DNA of 64,000 nt from Lachnospiraceae bacterium YSD2013 (lineage in GTDB: Bacteria; Bacillota; Clostridia; Lachnospirales; Lachnospiraceae). A program made the translations under genes and the position numbers. Positions within the stretch are counted from its first letter, which is position 1, and each line of letters opens with the position of its first letter. Positions 11,604-21,101 of the stretch are shown in pieces. The stretch is from contig FMTX01000013.1 in assembly GCA_900100895.1 (NCBI GenBank), positions 108,105 through 172,104 of the forward strand, written 5' to 3'. The notes under the pieces were generated by a model. The model did not search any database. It was not told the origin of the DNA and worked only from the letters and a program-made list of their open reading frames with translations.

Positions 11604-12722
11604 CTACATTATAAATCTGTCGCTCTCTTCGATGACTACCTTGATGCCGCCTTCGCCCTTGTAATAAGAGTTAGCCCGGACGGTGCCGTGGCTCTCTACG
11701 ATGCAGTTCTCGATGTAGGAGTTGTCACCGATGTATACGTCGTTAAGGATGATTGAATTCTTAATAACGCAATTGTTACCGATGTAGGTCTCCTTGAAGA
11801 TTACGGAATCCTCGACTACGCCGTTAACGATGGTACCGCTTGATATCAGGCTGTTACGTACCTGTGCGCCGACATTGTACTTGGCAGGCGGAAGGTCGTC
11901 TACCTTGGAATAAATATCCGGGTACTGCTTAAAGAAGTAGTTGCGAATCTGAGGCTTTAAGAAGTCCATGTTGGTATAGAAATAATCCTCGAGGCTTGCA
12001 ATATTACGCCAGTATTCGGCTATCTTATAACCGTAAATCTTCTTAATATCCTTCATCCGGATAAGAACATCCCGCACAAAATCGTAGCGGTCTTCGGAAG
12101 CACATTTCTCAATCATCTCAATGAGCGCACGCCTTCTGATTACGTAGATGCCGCAGGAAATGGTGGAGGTCTTGGCCACTACGGGTTTTTCCTCAAACTC
12201 TTCGATGCGATACTCTTCGTTCATCTTGATGGTACCGAAGCGGTCTATATCGCGAAGGTCGTCCGCATCTCGACACACAACGGTGATATCGGCCTTCTTA
12301 TTGATATGATACTCAAGAAGTTTGTTGTAATCCATCTTATAGATACAGTCTGCAGAAGCGATTACCACGTAAGGCTCGTGGCTGTTCTTCAAGAAAGAAA
12401 GGTTCTGATAAATTGCGTCTGCCGTTCCTCTGTACCAGAAGTTATTCTCAGCCGTAACTGCGGGAGTAAATACGTAGAGGCCTCCCTGCTTACGTCCGAA
12501 ATCCCACCATTTGGATGAGCTTAAGTGCTCGTTAAGGCTTCCGGCGTTGTACTGAGTAAATACACCTACTTTCTGGATATGAGAGTTAGACATGTTACTG
12601 AGTACAAAGTCTATGCTTCTGTAGCTGCCTGCAACGGGCATTGCGGCAACCGCTCTTCTGGACACGAGTTCTTTCATACGATGGCTGGATCCGCCGGCCA
12701 ATACTATACCGATTGCTCTCAT
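11604..12722 (-). CDS. glgD: Glucose-1-phosphate adenylyltransferase-like subunit GlgD
   Basis: 372 aa. Nucleotidyltransferase fold (about 1-230) followed by a left-handed beta-helix (about 280-365, with repeats such as [19 protein letters not shown]). In Firmicutes GlgD partners GlgC to form ADP-glucose pyrophosphorylase for glycogen synthesis and acts mainly as a regulatory subunit. Consistent with that, the N-terminal loop reads [20 protein letters not shown] rather than the GGxGxRLxxLTxxxAKPA of active enzymes (compare glgC). Its ATG overlaps the glgC stop by 4 bases. Confidence 0.93.
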   Translation of the reverse strand: MRAIGIVLAGGSSHRMKELVSRRAVAAMPVAGSYRSIDFVLSNMSNSHIQKVGVFTQYNAGSLNEHLSSSKWWDFGRKQGGLYVFTPAVTAENNFWYRGTADAIYQNLSFLKNSHEPYVVIASADCIYKMDYNKLLEYHINKKADITVVCRDADDLRDIDRFGTIKMNEEYRIEEFEEKPVVAKTSTISCGIYVIRRRALIEMIEKCASEDRYDFVRDVLIRMKDIKKIYGYKIAEYWRNIASLEDYFYTNMDFLKPQIRNYFFKQYPDIYSKVDDLPPAKYNVGAQVRNSLISSGTIVNGVVEDSVIFKETYIGNNCVIKNSIILNDVYIGDNSYIENCIVESHGTVRANSYYKGEGGIKVVIEESDRFIM

Positions 12723-13993
12723 ACCTCGTCACCTGCCTTTATAAGTGTTGAACCGCTCTTTAAAACTCCTTCGGGGTAATCCTCGGGACCGGTGGCACCG
12801 AGTACCACGCTGTTCTTACCGATGCGGACATCTGCGGGGATAAGTGTCTTCTCGCCGATTGTTACAATACCTGCGTTGTAAATCTTGGGATCGGTTTCAT
12901 TGGGCTGTTCTTCGCCCTCGCCGAGCACGGCATTCTCGCCTATTACGGCACCTTCTGCAACGATGCACTTAATGCACTGGGCGCTTTCTTTGATCTCTAC
13001 TTCATTCATGATGATGGAGTCTCTGATTACGGCATTCTCGCCGATGACAACGCCGCGACCGATTACGGAATTGTATACCTTACCGTAAATCTCGCTGCCT
13101 TCACCCACGATACTTCTCTCGATTACGCTGTCCTTGGAGAGGTACTGAGGAGGAAGGGTCTCGCTCTTGGTGTAAATCTTCCAGTACTCTTCGTAGAGGT
13201 TAAACTCAGGCACAAGGTCGATAAGCTCCATATTAGCCTGCCAGTAGGACTCGAGAGTTCCCACATCCTTCCAGTAACCCGTGAACTCATAAGCGTACAT
13301 GGGTGAACCGTTGTCGTGGCAATAAGGAATGACATGTTTGCCAAAGTCCAGCGCGGGCTGATTGGCCTTCGCGATAAGGGCTTCTTTTAATGTCTTCCAG
13401 TTAAATATATAGATACCCATCGAAGCGAGGTTACTCCTCGGGTTCTCGGGCTTTTCTTCGAATTCGGTAATCTTTCCGGTCTCGTCGGTAATCATGATAC
13501 CGAAACGCTTAGCTTCCTCCATGGGAACGGGCATAACGGCGATAGTTACGTCAGCGCCTTTCTCCTTGTGGAAATCAAGCATAACTTCATAGTCCATCTT
13601 ATAAATATGGTCACCGGAAAGAATAAGAACATAGTCCGGATTGTATGTCTCCATATAATCCAGGTTCTGGTAGATTGCATTGGCCGTACCTGTGTACCAC
13701 TCACTGTTCTCGCTCTTCTCGTAAGGAGGAAGAACGGTTACACCACCGATGTTACGGTCGAGATCCCACGGAATACCTATGCCGATGTGCGTATTAAGTC
13801 GAAGCGGCTGGTACTGAGTAAGCACACCCACGGTATCAACACCCGAATTAATACAGTTGGAAAGCGGAAAATCAATAATTCTGTACTTGCCGCCAAAAGA
13901 AACGGCAGGCTTGGCCATCTTGGCGGTCAACACTCCGAGTCGGCTTCCCTGGCCACCCGCCAAAAGCATGGCAATCATCTCTTTTTTTATCAT
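12719..13993 (-). CDS. glgC: Glucose-1-phosphate adenylyltransferase GlgC
   Basis: 424 aa. Makes ADP-glucose from ATP and glucose-1-phosphate, the committed step of glycogen synthesis. The active N-terminal loop [20 protein letters not shown] is intact. [12 protein letters not shown] and [12 protein letters not shown] are the substrate and metal-binding blocks, and the C terminus (about 290-420) is a left-handed beta-helix. First gene of the glgC-glgD pair and divergent from murC. Glycogen storage as polysaccharide reserve is common in gut Lachnospiraceae. Confidence 0.97.
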   Translation of the reverse strand: MIKKEMIAMLLAGGQGSRLGVLTAKMAKPAVSFGGKYRIIDFPLSNCINSGVDTVGVLTQYQPLRLNTHIGIGIPWDLDRNIGGVTVLPPYEKSENSEWYTGTANAIYQNLDYMETYNPDYVLILSGDHIYKMDYEVMLDFHKEKGADVTIAVMPVPMEEAKRFGIMITDETGKITEFEEKPENPRSNLASMGIYIFNWKTLKEALIAKANQPALDFGKHVIPYCHDNGSPMYAYEFTGYWKDVGTLESYWQANMELIDLVPEFNLYEEYWKIYTKSETLPPQYLSKDSVIERSIVGEGSEIYGKVYNSVIGRGVVIGENAVIRDSIIMNEVEIKESAQCIKCIVAEGAVIGENAVLGEGEEQPNETDPKIYNAGIVTIGEKTLIPADVRIGKNSVVLGATGPEDYPEGVLKSGSTLIKAGDEV

Positions 13994-14080
13994 TGATGCC
14001 TCCAGATATAGCTTATTATGGAGCGAGAATGCTCCGAAAAATGCTCTATATTAAGTGTACCCCACTTTTTCTTTTTAATC

Positions 14081-14127
14081 AACGAAAGTTTCGTTTCGTT
14101 TGCGTTTTTTGTCAGTAATGCTATAAT
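14081..14127 (+). promoter_or_regulatory. murC promoter region with inverted repeat
   Basis: A -10 element TATAAT is at 14122-14127. The -35 is weak (TTGCGT, 14100-14105, 16-base spacer). Just upstream, AACGAAA (14081-14087) and TTTCGTT (14089-14095) form a 7-base dyad with one central base, placed between the divergent glgC and murC genes. It could be an operator for either gene; this is inference. Confidence 0.45.
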
Positions 14128-14175
14128 CAATCTGTCGGATTTGGAAAAAGAAAATATCCGACGGGAGATTTAGTT

Positions 14176-15552
14176 ATGAGTATTACTTTAAATTCTGATA
14201 TGCATGTTTATTTTATAGGCATCGGAGGCATCTCCATGAGCGGTCTTGCAAGCATTCTTCTTGCGGACGGCTTCAAGGTTTCCGGCTCCGATTCCAAGGA
14301 AAGCGATTTGACAAGAAAGCTCTCCGAAGACGGCGCTACCGTCTACTACGGTCAGGAAACTTCCCATATTACCGATGATGTTGATTTAATCGTCTATACC
14401 GCAGCCATCCGTCCCGATAACGCCGAGTACAAGGCTATGATGGAATCGGGCAAGGCTCACATGACAAGGGCCGAGTTTTTGGGTCAGCTTATGAAGGGAT
14501 ACAATACTCCCGTTGCAATAAGCGGTACTCACGGTAAGACCACCACCACTTCGATGATTTCGGAGATTATGCTTGAGGCCGATACCGATCCTACCCTTTC
14601 TGTCGGCGGTGTTTTAAAGAGCATCAATTCCAACCTTCGCGTGGGTGCTCACGATTACTTCATTTTTGAAGCCTGCGAGTACACCAACAGCTTTTTGAGT
14701 TTCTTCCCTAAGATTTCAGTCATACTTAATATAGAAGAAGACCATCTCGATTTCTTTAAGGATATTAACGATATTCGCAGTTCTTTCAAACGTTTCGCGG
14801 ATTTGTTGCCCGAAGACGGTTTGCTTGTTATAAACGGTGAGATTGATAACTATCGCAAGATTGTTAAGGATATCAAGTGCCCTTATGTTACTTACGGATT
14901 TTCGCCCGCGTTTGATTTCTGGGCTTCCGATGTAAGCTTTGATAAGAACGGACATCCTTCTTTTACCTGCCATGTTAAGAAGACGGGTGGAGAGTTTGAT
15001 GTAACGCTTGCTACGACCGGTATCCACAATGTATCCAATGCACTTGCGGCGATTGCTGTTGCTCGTAATCTTAAGGTATCCGCTTCCAATATTAAGTCGG
15101 CGCTCCTTAAGTGCAGCGGTTCGAAGCGTCGTTTCGAGGAGCTCGGTTCCTTTAACGGTGTGACTGTAGTGGACGATTACGCTCACCATCCTACAGAGAT
15201 CCGCGCTACGTTGAATGCAGCTTTGCAAAAGCCTCACAATAAGCTTTGGGTTGTGTTCCAGCCTCATACATATACTCGTACGAAGGCGTTGTTGCCTGAT
15301 TTTGTCGAAGCGCTTTCTTTGGCCGACAAGGTTGTGTTGTGTGATGTATATGCGGCACGCGAGAAAGACATATACGGTTGCAACTCGCAGACGCTTTACG
15401 AAGCGATGAAGAAACGCGGAATCGATGTAACGTATATTAAAGATTTTTCGGAAATCGAAAAATTCGTTAAGGAAAATTGCACTACCGATGACCTGTTGAT
15501 AACTATGGGTGCGGGAGACGTCGTAAACATCGGTCAGAATCTGGTTTCATAA
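14176..15552 (+). CDS. murC: UDP-N-acetylmuramate--L-alanine ligase
   Basis: 458 aa, full length. Adds the first amino acid of the peptidoglycan stem peptide in the cytoplasm. The Rossmann motif FIGIGGISMSGLA is at residues 13-25, the ATP loop SGTHGKTTTTSM near 115, the middle-domain metal site NIEEDHLDFF near 185, and the C-terminal domain block DDYAHHPTEI near 335. The GGGAG ribosome site precedes the ATG. Monocistronic, with a terminator at 15567-15607, ahead of the dnaD-dnaC-prs group. Confidence 0.97.
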   Translation: MSITLNSDMHVYFIGIGGISMSGLASILLADGFKVSGSDSKESDLTRKLSEDGATVYYGQETSHITDDVDLIVYTAAIRPDNAEYKAMMESGKAHMTRAEFLGQLMKGYNTPVAISGTHGKTTTTSMISEIMLEADTDPTLSVGGVLKSINSNLRVGAHDYFIFEACEYTNSFLSFFPKISVILNIEEDHLDFFKDINDIRSSFKRFADLLPEDGLLVINGEIDNYRKIVKDIKCPYVTYGFSPAFDFWASDVSFDKNGHPSFTCHVKKTGGEFDVTLATTGIHNVSNALAAIAVARNLKVSASNIKSALLKCSGSKRRFEELGSFNGVTVVDDYAHHPTEIRATLNAALQKPHNKLWVVFQPHTYTRTKALLPDFVEALSLADKVVLCDVYAAREKDIYGCNSQTLYEAMKKRGIDVTYIKDFSEIEKFVKENCTTDDLLITMGAGDVVNIGQNLVS

Positions 15553-15555
15553 TAT

Positions 15556-15681
15556 TTATCCACAAGTCCACATTTTTGAGGGCTGAAAAGCCACTTGAAA
15601 ATGTGGATTATTTTTTGCCCGTTTTTCTGCGTGTTTTAGTGGGTTTCTCAAAATGCATCCACATTATCCACACTTTCCACA
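15556..15681 (+). promoter_or_regulatory. Cluster of DnaA boxes between murC and the dnaD-like gene
   Basis: Two perfect consensus DnaA boxes TTATCCACA are at 15556-15564 and 15664-15672. A one-mismatch box lies on the other strand at 15602-15610 (TAATCCACA read on minus). Around the second perfect box three TCCACA units repeat with exact 9-base spacing (15658, 15667, 15676), and another TCCACA is at 15567. Some boxes lie in the murC terminator stem. The cluster is placed directly upstream of replication-initiation genes, which suggests DnaA binding for gene control or titration. Confidence 0.65.
15567..15607 (+). terminator. murC terminator (stem contains DnaA-box-like sequence)
   Basis: TCCACATTTT (15567-15576) pairs with AAAATGTGGA (15598-15607), with an inner GGCT/AGCC stem-loop, followed by TTATTTTTTG. 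The stem arms themselves carry TCCACA. Confidence 0.75.
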
Positions 15682-15806
15682 AAATCACCTTGTCAGCTCG
15701 AAAGCCTTGATTTTGCTGGCTTTTTCGGCATTTTACCCATTTTATTTGGATGCTGTTTTTGGTAGAATCAGCCTTGGAAGTTCCGTTTGGGGTACCCTCA
15801 TTCGGC

Positions 15807-15829
15807 CGCGCAGTGGAGATGCGCGTTTT
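15807..15829 (+). terminator. Hairpin with T-run in the leader of the dnaD-like gene (possible attenuator)
   Basis: CGCGCA (15807-15812) pairs with TGCGCG (15820-15825), followed by TTTT (15826-15829). It lies about 50 bases before the dnaD-like start and downstream of a possible -10 (TAGAAT, 15763-15768). A short terminator-like hairpin inside the leader could attenuate transcription; not proven. Confidence 0.4.
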
Positions 15830-15876
15830 CCAAATTTTGTATAGACTACCTCTTTAAGGGGATAGGGGAGATTTCC

Positions 15877-16950
15877 ATGAACTCTTTGACAATTTATAAA
15901 GATGACTATGCCGGCAGCACCGCCATTTCCAATAGATTTATCGACAATTATATGACGGAAGCCAACGATGCCCAGCTCAAAGTCTACCTTTATCTTGTGC
16001 GCATGATGAGCGCCAATCTTCCTACCGGAATCTCCGATATGGCCGATAAGTTCAACCACACCGAGAAAGACATTATGAGAGCTCTTAAGTACTGGGAGAG
16101 ACAGCACCTTATTGCTCTTGAATATAACGAAGCGAAGTCTCTTACGGGAATTCGCTTTCTTTCACCGTCGGAAGCAGCTGCGAGCGTTGAGAGACCTCTT
16201 GCTCCGATTGTTCCTTTGAAACTTGTGTCCGCGCCTGCGGAGGTTAAGGCTGCCGAGCCCGCTCCCATTGAGCCTGCGAAGCCCGATTACGACAATATTT
16301 CGTATTCCAGGGATCAGCTTAAGGCATTCAAGGAAAACGCCGAGACGGGACAGCTTCTTTTTATAGCAGAGACTTATCTTCAGAAGCAGCTTACGCTTAA
16401 GGATATCGAGATTCTTTATTTTATTACCGACGAGCTTAAGTTTTCGTCAGACCTTGTGGACTACCTGCTTCAGTATTGCGTAGACCGTGGCAAGACCAGC
16501 TTCGCTTACATTAAGAAGGTTGCCATTTCCTGGGCCGAGGCGGAGATTAAGACTCCCAAGCAGGCCAAGGCTTTTGCCGGCAACAGTTATGACAAGACCG
16601 TATACACCATCCTTAAGTCCCTCGGACGCAACTCGACTCCCACTCAGAAAGAAGCCGAGATGGTTACCAAATGGTACAAGGACTACGGATTTGACTTAGA
16701 AATCATCAATGAGGCTTGCGGCAGATCGGTTCTTGCTGTCGAGTCCCACAGATTGGAATACTGCGAGGGTATTCTTTCTTCCTGGAAGAAAGCAGGCGTT
16801 AAGAATCTTTCCGATATAGCCGCCGCAGATGCTTCTTACAGAAAGCCCAAGGCTGCAGCTTCAGGCGCTTCCTCCAAGAATCAGTTCAACCAGATGATTC
16901 ATACCAAGTACGACTTTGATGAAATAGAACGTCAGATATTAAGCAATTAG
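15877..16950 (+). CDS. DnaD-like replication initiation protein
   Basis: 357 aa from the ATG at 15877, chosen because AGGGGAG lies 6 bases upstream; an upstream in-frame ATG has no ribosome site. The N-terminal winged-helix region (about 25-95, LKVYLYLVRMMSANLPTGI...MRALKYWERQHLIAL) is DnaD/DnaB-like. An Ala/Pro linker follows. Two copies of the DnaD C-terminal helical domain appear at about 170-240 (LTLKDIEILYFITDELKFSS) and 250-320 (YTILKSLGRNSTPTQKEAEMVTKWYKDYGFDLEIINEA). Expected to help load the replicative helicase together with the DnaC-like protein that follows 46 bases later. Confidence 0.88.
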   Translation: MNSLTIYKDDYAGSTAISNRFIDNYMTEANDAQLKVYLYLVRMMSANLPTGISDMADKFNHTEKDIMRALKYWERQHLIALEYNEAKSLTGIRFLSPSEAAASVERPLAPIVPLKLVSAPAEVKAAEPAPIEPAKPDYDNISYSRDQLKAFKENAETGQLLFIAETYLQKQLTLKDIEILYFITDELKFSSDLVDYLLQYCVDRGKTSFAYIKKVAISWAEAEIKTPKQAKAFAGNSYDKTVYTILKSLGRNSTPTQKEAEMVTKWYKDYGFDLEIINEACGRSVLAVESHRLEYCEGILSSWKKAGVKNLSDIAAADASYRKPKAAASGASSKNQFNQMIHTKYDFDEIERQILSN

Positions 16951-16996
16951 TGTTTGCTGTTCGTTGCCTGTAATAGGTTAGTATGAAAGGGTCAAT

Positions 16997-17956
16997 ATGG
17001 CATTATCACAAGCTCAGTTTGATACTATATTACAAAGATACGAAGTAACCAGACTTAAGAACCAGCACATTCTCAACGACAGAAGAGATTACGTATACAA
17101 GAACGTGGAAGGCTACAAGGAGCTCGACGACTCCGTTGTATCCGTCTCCATGGACATGGCCCGTAAGAAAATGGCCGGCGACAAGGACGCCATGGAAGAG
17201 CTTCGCGCTCTCCTTGCGGACTTAAAGAGCATGAAGCACAGCCTTCTTAAAGGCGCAGGTCTTCCCGAGGATTACCTCGAGCCTATCTATGACTGCCCCG
17301 ATTGCAAGGACACCGGTTATATTAAGAACGAGAAGTGTCACTGCCTTAAGCAGCAGATTATCGAAGTCTTATACGAGCAGTCCAATATCAAGGAATTCCT
17401 TGAAGACAATAACTTCAGTAAGTTGGATTATACCTATCACACAGGCGAGGGCTTTGAGGCCTTTAAGCGCGCTGTCTTTGTAAGCCGTGAGCTTGTTGAG
17501 AAGATTGATTTTGAACACAAAAACATTTTGTTTTATGGGTCTGTAGGCACCGGTAAGTCATTCCTTTCCGGTTGTATTGCCAAGGACGTACTCGATTCCG
17601 GGCACTCGGTTATCTATTTCAGTGCCGTATCTCTCTTTGAAGCCCTGGCTCGAGAAACCTTTGACAACAAGGCCAAAGAAGACCTTTACAATTTCCATGA
17701 ATATATATATAATTGTGATTTGCTAATCGTAGACGATTTGGGAACCGAGGTTTCCAACACCTTTGTTTCCAACCAGCTCTTCTCGTTTATCAACGAGAGA
17801 AACCTTCGCAAGAAGTCTACCATCATTTCTACGAACCTTTCTCTTGAGCAGATAAGCGACAGATACTCTGACAGAGTTTTCTCCCGTATTATCAATACCT
17901 ATACGGCCTGCAAGCTTTCAGGAGCTGACATAAGAATCGTCAAGCGTAAGTGTTGA
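16997..17956 (+). CDS. DnaC/DnaI-type helicase loader ATPase
   Basis: 319 aa. AAA+ ATPase that loads the DnaB helicase. A zinc-type motif CPDC...GYIKNEKCHC is near residue 97, Walker A GSVGTGKSFLSG near residue 180, Walker B LLIVDDLGTE near 245, and the arginine-finger/sensor region SLEQISDRYSDRVFSRI near 285. The N-terminal region (about 1-90) is mainly helical and would contact the helicase. Its partner dnaB is also in this window (39062-40417). Operon with the DnaD-like gene, and prs follows after 24 bases. Confidence 0.92.
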   Translation: MALSQAQFDTILQRYEVTRLKNQHILNDRRDYVYKNVEGYKELDDSVVSVSMDMARKKMAGDKDAMEELRALLADLKSMKHSLLKGAGLPEDYLEPIYDCPDCKDTGYIKNEKCHCLKQQIIEVLYEQSNIKEFLEDNNFSKLDYTYHTGEGFEAFKRAVFVSRELVEKIDFEHKNILFYGSVGTGKSFLSGCIAKDVLDSGHSVIYFSAVSLFEALARETFDNKAKEDLYNFHEYIYNCDLLIVDDLGTEVSNTFVSNQLFSFINERNLRKKSTIISTNLSLEQISDRYSDRVFSRIINTYTACKLSGADIRIVKRKC

Positions 17957-17980
17957 TTTCGAAAGTGAGGATTCTTTTTC

Positions 17981-19168
17981 ATGGCTGTTTTTGAAGACAA
18001 GCGTAATCTAGAGACCATCCCCGTTGGTTCTCTTGGTATTATTCCTCTTGAGGGATGCAAAGAATTGGGACAGAAGGTAGACAGTTATCTCGTTAAGTGG
18101 CGTGAAGAGCGCGAGAACGAGCACAAGGAAAGCTTAGCTTTCTCGGGTTACATGAGACCTTCTTATATTCTTCAAGCCAAGGTTCCGAGATTCGGTTCCG
18201 GTGAGGCAAAGGGTCTTATCCTTGAGTCAGTAAGAGGTACCGACTTATACCTTATGGTGGATGTATGTAACTACTCTCTCACTTATTCAATGTGCGGCTA
18301 TGAGAATCACATGTCGCCCGACGATCACTACCAGGATTTAAAGCGTATCATTGCAGCTGTTGGCGGTAAGGCAAGACGTATCACCGTAATCATGCCTTTC
18401 CTTTACGAAAGCAGACAGCACAAGCGCACAGGCCGTGAATCTCTCGACTGTGCAATGGCTCTTCAGGAGCTTACCAATATGGGCGTTGACAACATAATTA
18501 CCTTCGACGCTCATGACCCCAGAGTTCAGAACGCAATTCCGCTTCACGGATTTGAGACTATACAGCCTGCTTACCAGTTTATCAAGGGCTTGCTTAAGAA
18601 CGTGAAGGGCTTAAATATCGATTCCGACCACATGATGGTTATTTCACCCGATGAAGGTGGTATGGGACGTGCCATTTATCTTGCCAACGTACTTGGTCTT
18701 GATATGGGTATGTTCTACAAGAGACGTGACTACACCAAGGTTGTCAACGGACGTAACCCTATCGTTGCTCATGAGTTCTTAGGCTCAAGCGTAGACGGTA
18801 AGGATGTTATCATCGTAGACGATATGATTTCTTCAGGCGAAAGCGTTCTCGAAGTTGCAGCTAACTTAAAGTCCAGAAATGCCAATAAGATATTTATCTT
18901 CTCATCCTTCGGACTTTTCACCAACGGCCTCGATCGTTTCGATAAGGCATATGAAGACGGTACTATTACAAGAGTTCTTACCACTAACCTTGTATATCAG
19001 TCACCCGAGCTTCTTTCCAAGGAATGGTACATTAACTGCGACATGAGTAAGTACATCGCTTACATCATCGATACACTTAACCACGATACCTCCATCAGCG
19101 ACCTGCTTATTCCTAACGAGCGTATCCAGCGTATCGTAAGCAGATACAAGATGGGCGAGCTTGATTAA
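17981..19168 (+). CDS. prs: Ribose-phosphate pyrophosphokinase
   Basis: 395 aa, longer than the usual 310-320. Makes PRPP from ribose-5-phosphate and ATP for nucleotide, His and Trp synthesis. Conserved blocks: ITVIMPFLYESRQHKRTGRE (ATP/flexible loop region), ITFDAHDPRVQNAI, and the PRPP-binding loop DVIIVDDMISSGES. The extra length is an N-terminal extension of about 50 residues and small insertions; long forms of this kind occur in Clostridia, but I cannot say whether they differ in regulation. Third gene of the dnaD-dnaC-prs unit, followed by a strong terminator. Confidence 0.92.
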   Translation: MAVFEDKRNLETIPVGSLGIIPLEGCKELGQKVDSYLVKWREERENEHKESLAFSGYMRPSYILQAKVPRFGSGEAKGLILESVRGTDLYLMVDVCNYSLTYSMCGYENHMSPDDHYQDLKRIIAAVGGKARRITVIMPFLYESRQHKRTGRESLDCAMALQELTNMGVDNIITFDAHDPRVQNAIPLHGFETIQPAYQFIKGLLKNVKGLNIDSDHMMVISPDEGGMGRAIYLANVLGLDMGMFYKRRDYTKVVNGRNPIVAHEFLGSSVDGKDVIIVDDMISSGESVLEVAANLKSRNANKIFIFSSFGLFTNGLDRFDKAYEDGTITRVLTTNLVYQSPELLSKEWYINCDMSKYIAYIIDTLNHDTSISDLLIPNERIQRIVSRYKMGELD

Positions 19169-19182
19169 TATTGATATATATT

Positions 19183-19214
19183 CAGCCGGTGCATTATTTG
19201 CATCGGCTGTTTTT
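19183..19214 (+). terminator. Terminator after prs
   Basis: CAGCCGGTGCA (19183-19193) pairs with TGCATCGGCTG (19199-19209), followed by TTTTTCTTTT. Confidence 0.9.
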
Positions 19215-19236
19215 CTTTTACCGCCATTAATTTAAA

Positions 19237-19262
19237 AAGGCGCCCCCTCTCGGGGACGCCTT
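19237..19262 (-). terminator. Terminator after the chemoreceptor gene
   Basis: A stem from 19237-19247 to 19252-19262 (AAGGCG...CGCCTT with a CCCC/GGGG core). On the minus strand it is followed by TTTTTAAATT. Confidence 0.85.
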
Positions 19263-19275
19263 AATTCTATGCTCT

Positions 19276-21015
19276 TTAGATATTCTTGAATCTTGATACT
19301 TCGCCCTGAAGGGAACCGGAAATGCTAAGGTTTTCTTCAGCTTCGTTCTTGATATTCTGAATAGCGGATACAAGGTCTCCGGTATTCTCTGCCGCCGATG
19401 TGATGGCCTTGGAGCTTTCTTCGGTAGCGGAGGAAATACTCTTCATGGAGTTGGTAATATCCGATACGGTCTTATCAAGTGTCTTAACGCCTTCACGATA
19501 TGCTTCAAAGATTCTGTCCATATCTTCTGCGTCGGTATAGTAATGATCGGCTACACCTTCAAAGTTCTTGTAGTCTTCGATAATATCCTGAGACAGGAAT
19601 TCAATAAGCTGGTTAGCATTGTTCATAAGGCTTTCTACCGCACTTATAACCTTGGCGCTGATGCCCTGAATCATGTTGGCTGTTTCCTGGCTGTTGCCGG
19701 CAAGCTTACTGATTTCTTCCGCAACTACCGCGAAGCCTCGTCCTGCTTCACCTGCTCTTGCAGCCTCAATACTTGCGTTAAGTGCAAGGAGGTTGGTCTG
19801 GCTTGCTATATCAAGGATATCTCCGGTAAGTCCGTCGATTTCATTAACTCGCTTACTTTCTTCGATAGCTGTTTCAAGTTCTTCCTTACGGGTTTCAACA
19901 ATCTTGAGAATCTTTTCCTTACGTGAGTTGGCATCGCTCTTAACGCCCTTAGCACGTCCTTTGATTTCAAGTACAAGATTGCTACCCTGATCGGTTTCAT
20001 CACTCATAGCGGTAACGGAAGACATTACATTCTGTATACCGTCGTCCATCTGATGTATCATATTGGTAACTTCAACCATGCTGGCCGAGAGCTGTTCCAT
20101 AACTGCGGAAAGACCTGTAATATCGTCGTCGGAATCGGATACGTTTCTGTCCATTGTTTCGATGGAAGCCTGCATCTTTTCTGACTCTTCACCAATCTTC
20201 TTCATGATGCTCTGGAGATTTTCAATAAAGTCATTGATACCGACTGAAAGTACACCGATTTCGTCCTTGGTGGTAACGTCAAGTCGAGCTGTAAGGTCAC
20301 CTCTGTCATGCTTGATATCACTGATAATCGTTTCAAGCTGCTTACTTGCTCTGTTGGCAGGGCTGCTGACTGTACGGACGATAAAGATAATGCCCACTAC
20401 AACTGCAAGTACGAATACTGCAGAAAGAACAAGTGTCATCATCTGAATATGCTTAACTGTAGAGGCAAATGTCGCTTCGGCCTTCTTGTTAACATCATCA
20501 AGTGCCGCATAGAATGCGTCGCTGGCGGGTTCACCGACACCTATTACAAGGCCCATAAAGTCGGAACCAAGCATTGTATTGGCAGTATCAATATCTCCTG
20601 CCAAGATGCTGGACATGGCGGTATTAAGCATTCCGGATGCCGTAGCAAGGAAACCTTCATATGTGGCATGCGCTTCCGTAAGGGCTTTATCGTTAATGGC
20701 GGGAACCAATTTATTAAGAGATTCTCTGTACTCATCTACAATACCCATCGAACCGTAGAAACCACCGCTGATGCTTTGTACCAGGCCCGGATCTGCATCG
20801 GGCATTAACGCCAAGAGGTTAGCGTCCAGCTTACATACCTCTATGTTTTTACCGATTTGTGCAGCCGCGTACTCGGCGGGGATAATCTTATCGCCCATGA
20901 GGTTACCGGTTGTCTGAACATTCTTCATTGCATTTATCGTAATTACTACATTACAAGCAAATGCAACAAACAAAACCGCGACAATAATCAGTATCTTTGA
21001 TCCTATTTTTCTCAT
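19276..21015 (-). CDS. Methyl-accepting chemotaxis protein
   Basis: 579 aa. Membrane chemoreceptor: helix 1 at about 8-27, an extracellular four-helix-type sensor at about 30-185, helix 2 at about 190-213, then a HAMP domain (about 215-270, ending TARLDVTTKDEIGVLSVGIN). The cytoplasmic signalling hairpin tip is visible as NLLALNASIEAARAGEAGRG (about 410-430), the CheA/CheW contact region. The ligand is unknown. It is the only chemotaxis gene in the window and has its own terminator. Confidence 0.93.
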   Translation of the reverse strand: MRKIGSKILIIVAVLFVAFACNVVITINAMKNVQTTGNLMGDKIIPAEYAAAQIGKNIEVCKLDANLLALMPDADPGLVQSISGGFYGSMGIVDEYRESLNKLVPAINDKALTEAHATYEGFLATASGMLNTAMSSILAGDIDTANTMLGSDFMGLVIGVGEPASDAFYAALDDVNKKAEATFASTVKHIQMMTLVLSAVFVLAVVVGIIFIVRTVSSPANRASKQLETIISDIKHDRGDLTARLDVTTKDEIGVLSVGINDFIENLQSIMKKIGEESEKMQASIETMDRNVSDSDDDITGLSAVMEQLSASMVEVTNMIHQMDDGIQNVMSSVTAMSDETDQGSNLVLEIKGRAKGVKSDANSRKEKILKIVETRKEELETAIEESKRVNEIDGLTGDILDIASQTNLLALNASIEAARAGEAGRGFAVVAEEISKLAGNSQETANMIQGISAKVISAVESLMNNANQLIEFLSQDIIEDYKNFEGVADHYYTDAEDMDRIFEAYREGVKTLDKTVSDITNSMKSISSATEESSKAITSAAENTGDLVSAIQNIKNEAEENLSISGSLQGEVSRFKNI

Positions 21016-21101
21016 GTATACGCCTCCATCAAATTATTTGGCAATATTTCTAAATATAATTATAATGTCGGAAATAAACGAGAAATTACAAAAAGTCAAA
21101 A

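Noticed and set aside
11604..12722. glgD as a damaged second glgC
   Set aside because: The altered N-terminal loop is a family feature of GlgD subunits, and the gene is otherwise complete and coupled to glgC.
15552..15876. Chromosomal origin (oriC) at the DnaA-box cluster
   Set aside because: No dnaA, dnaN, gidA or rpmH nearby and no long AT-rich unwinding element; a regulatory or titration cluster fits better.
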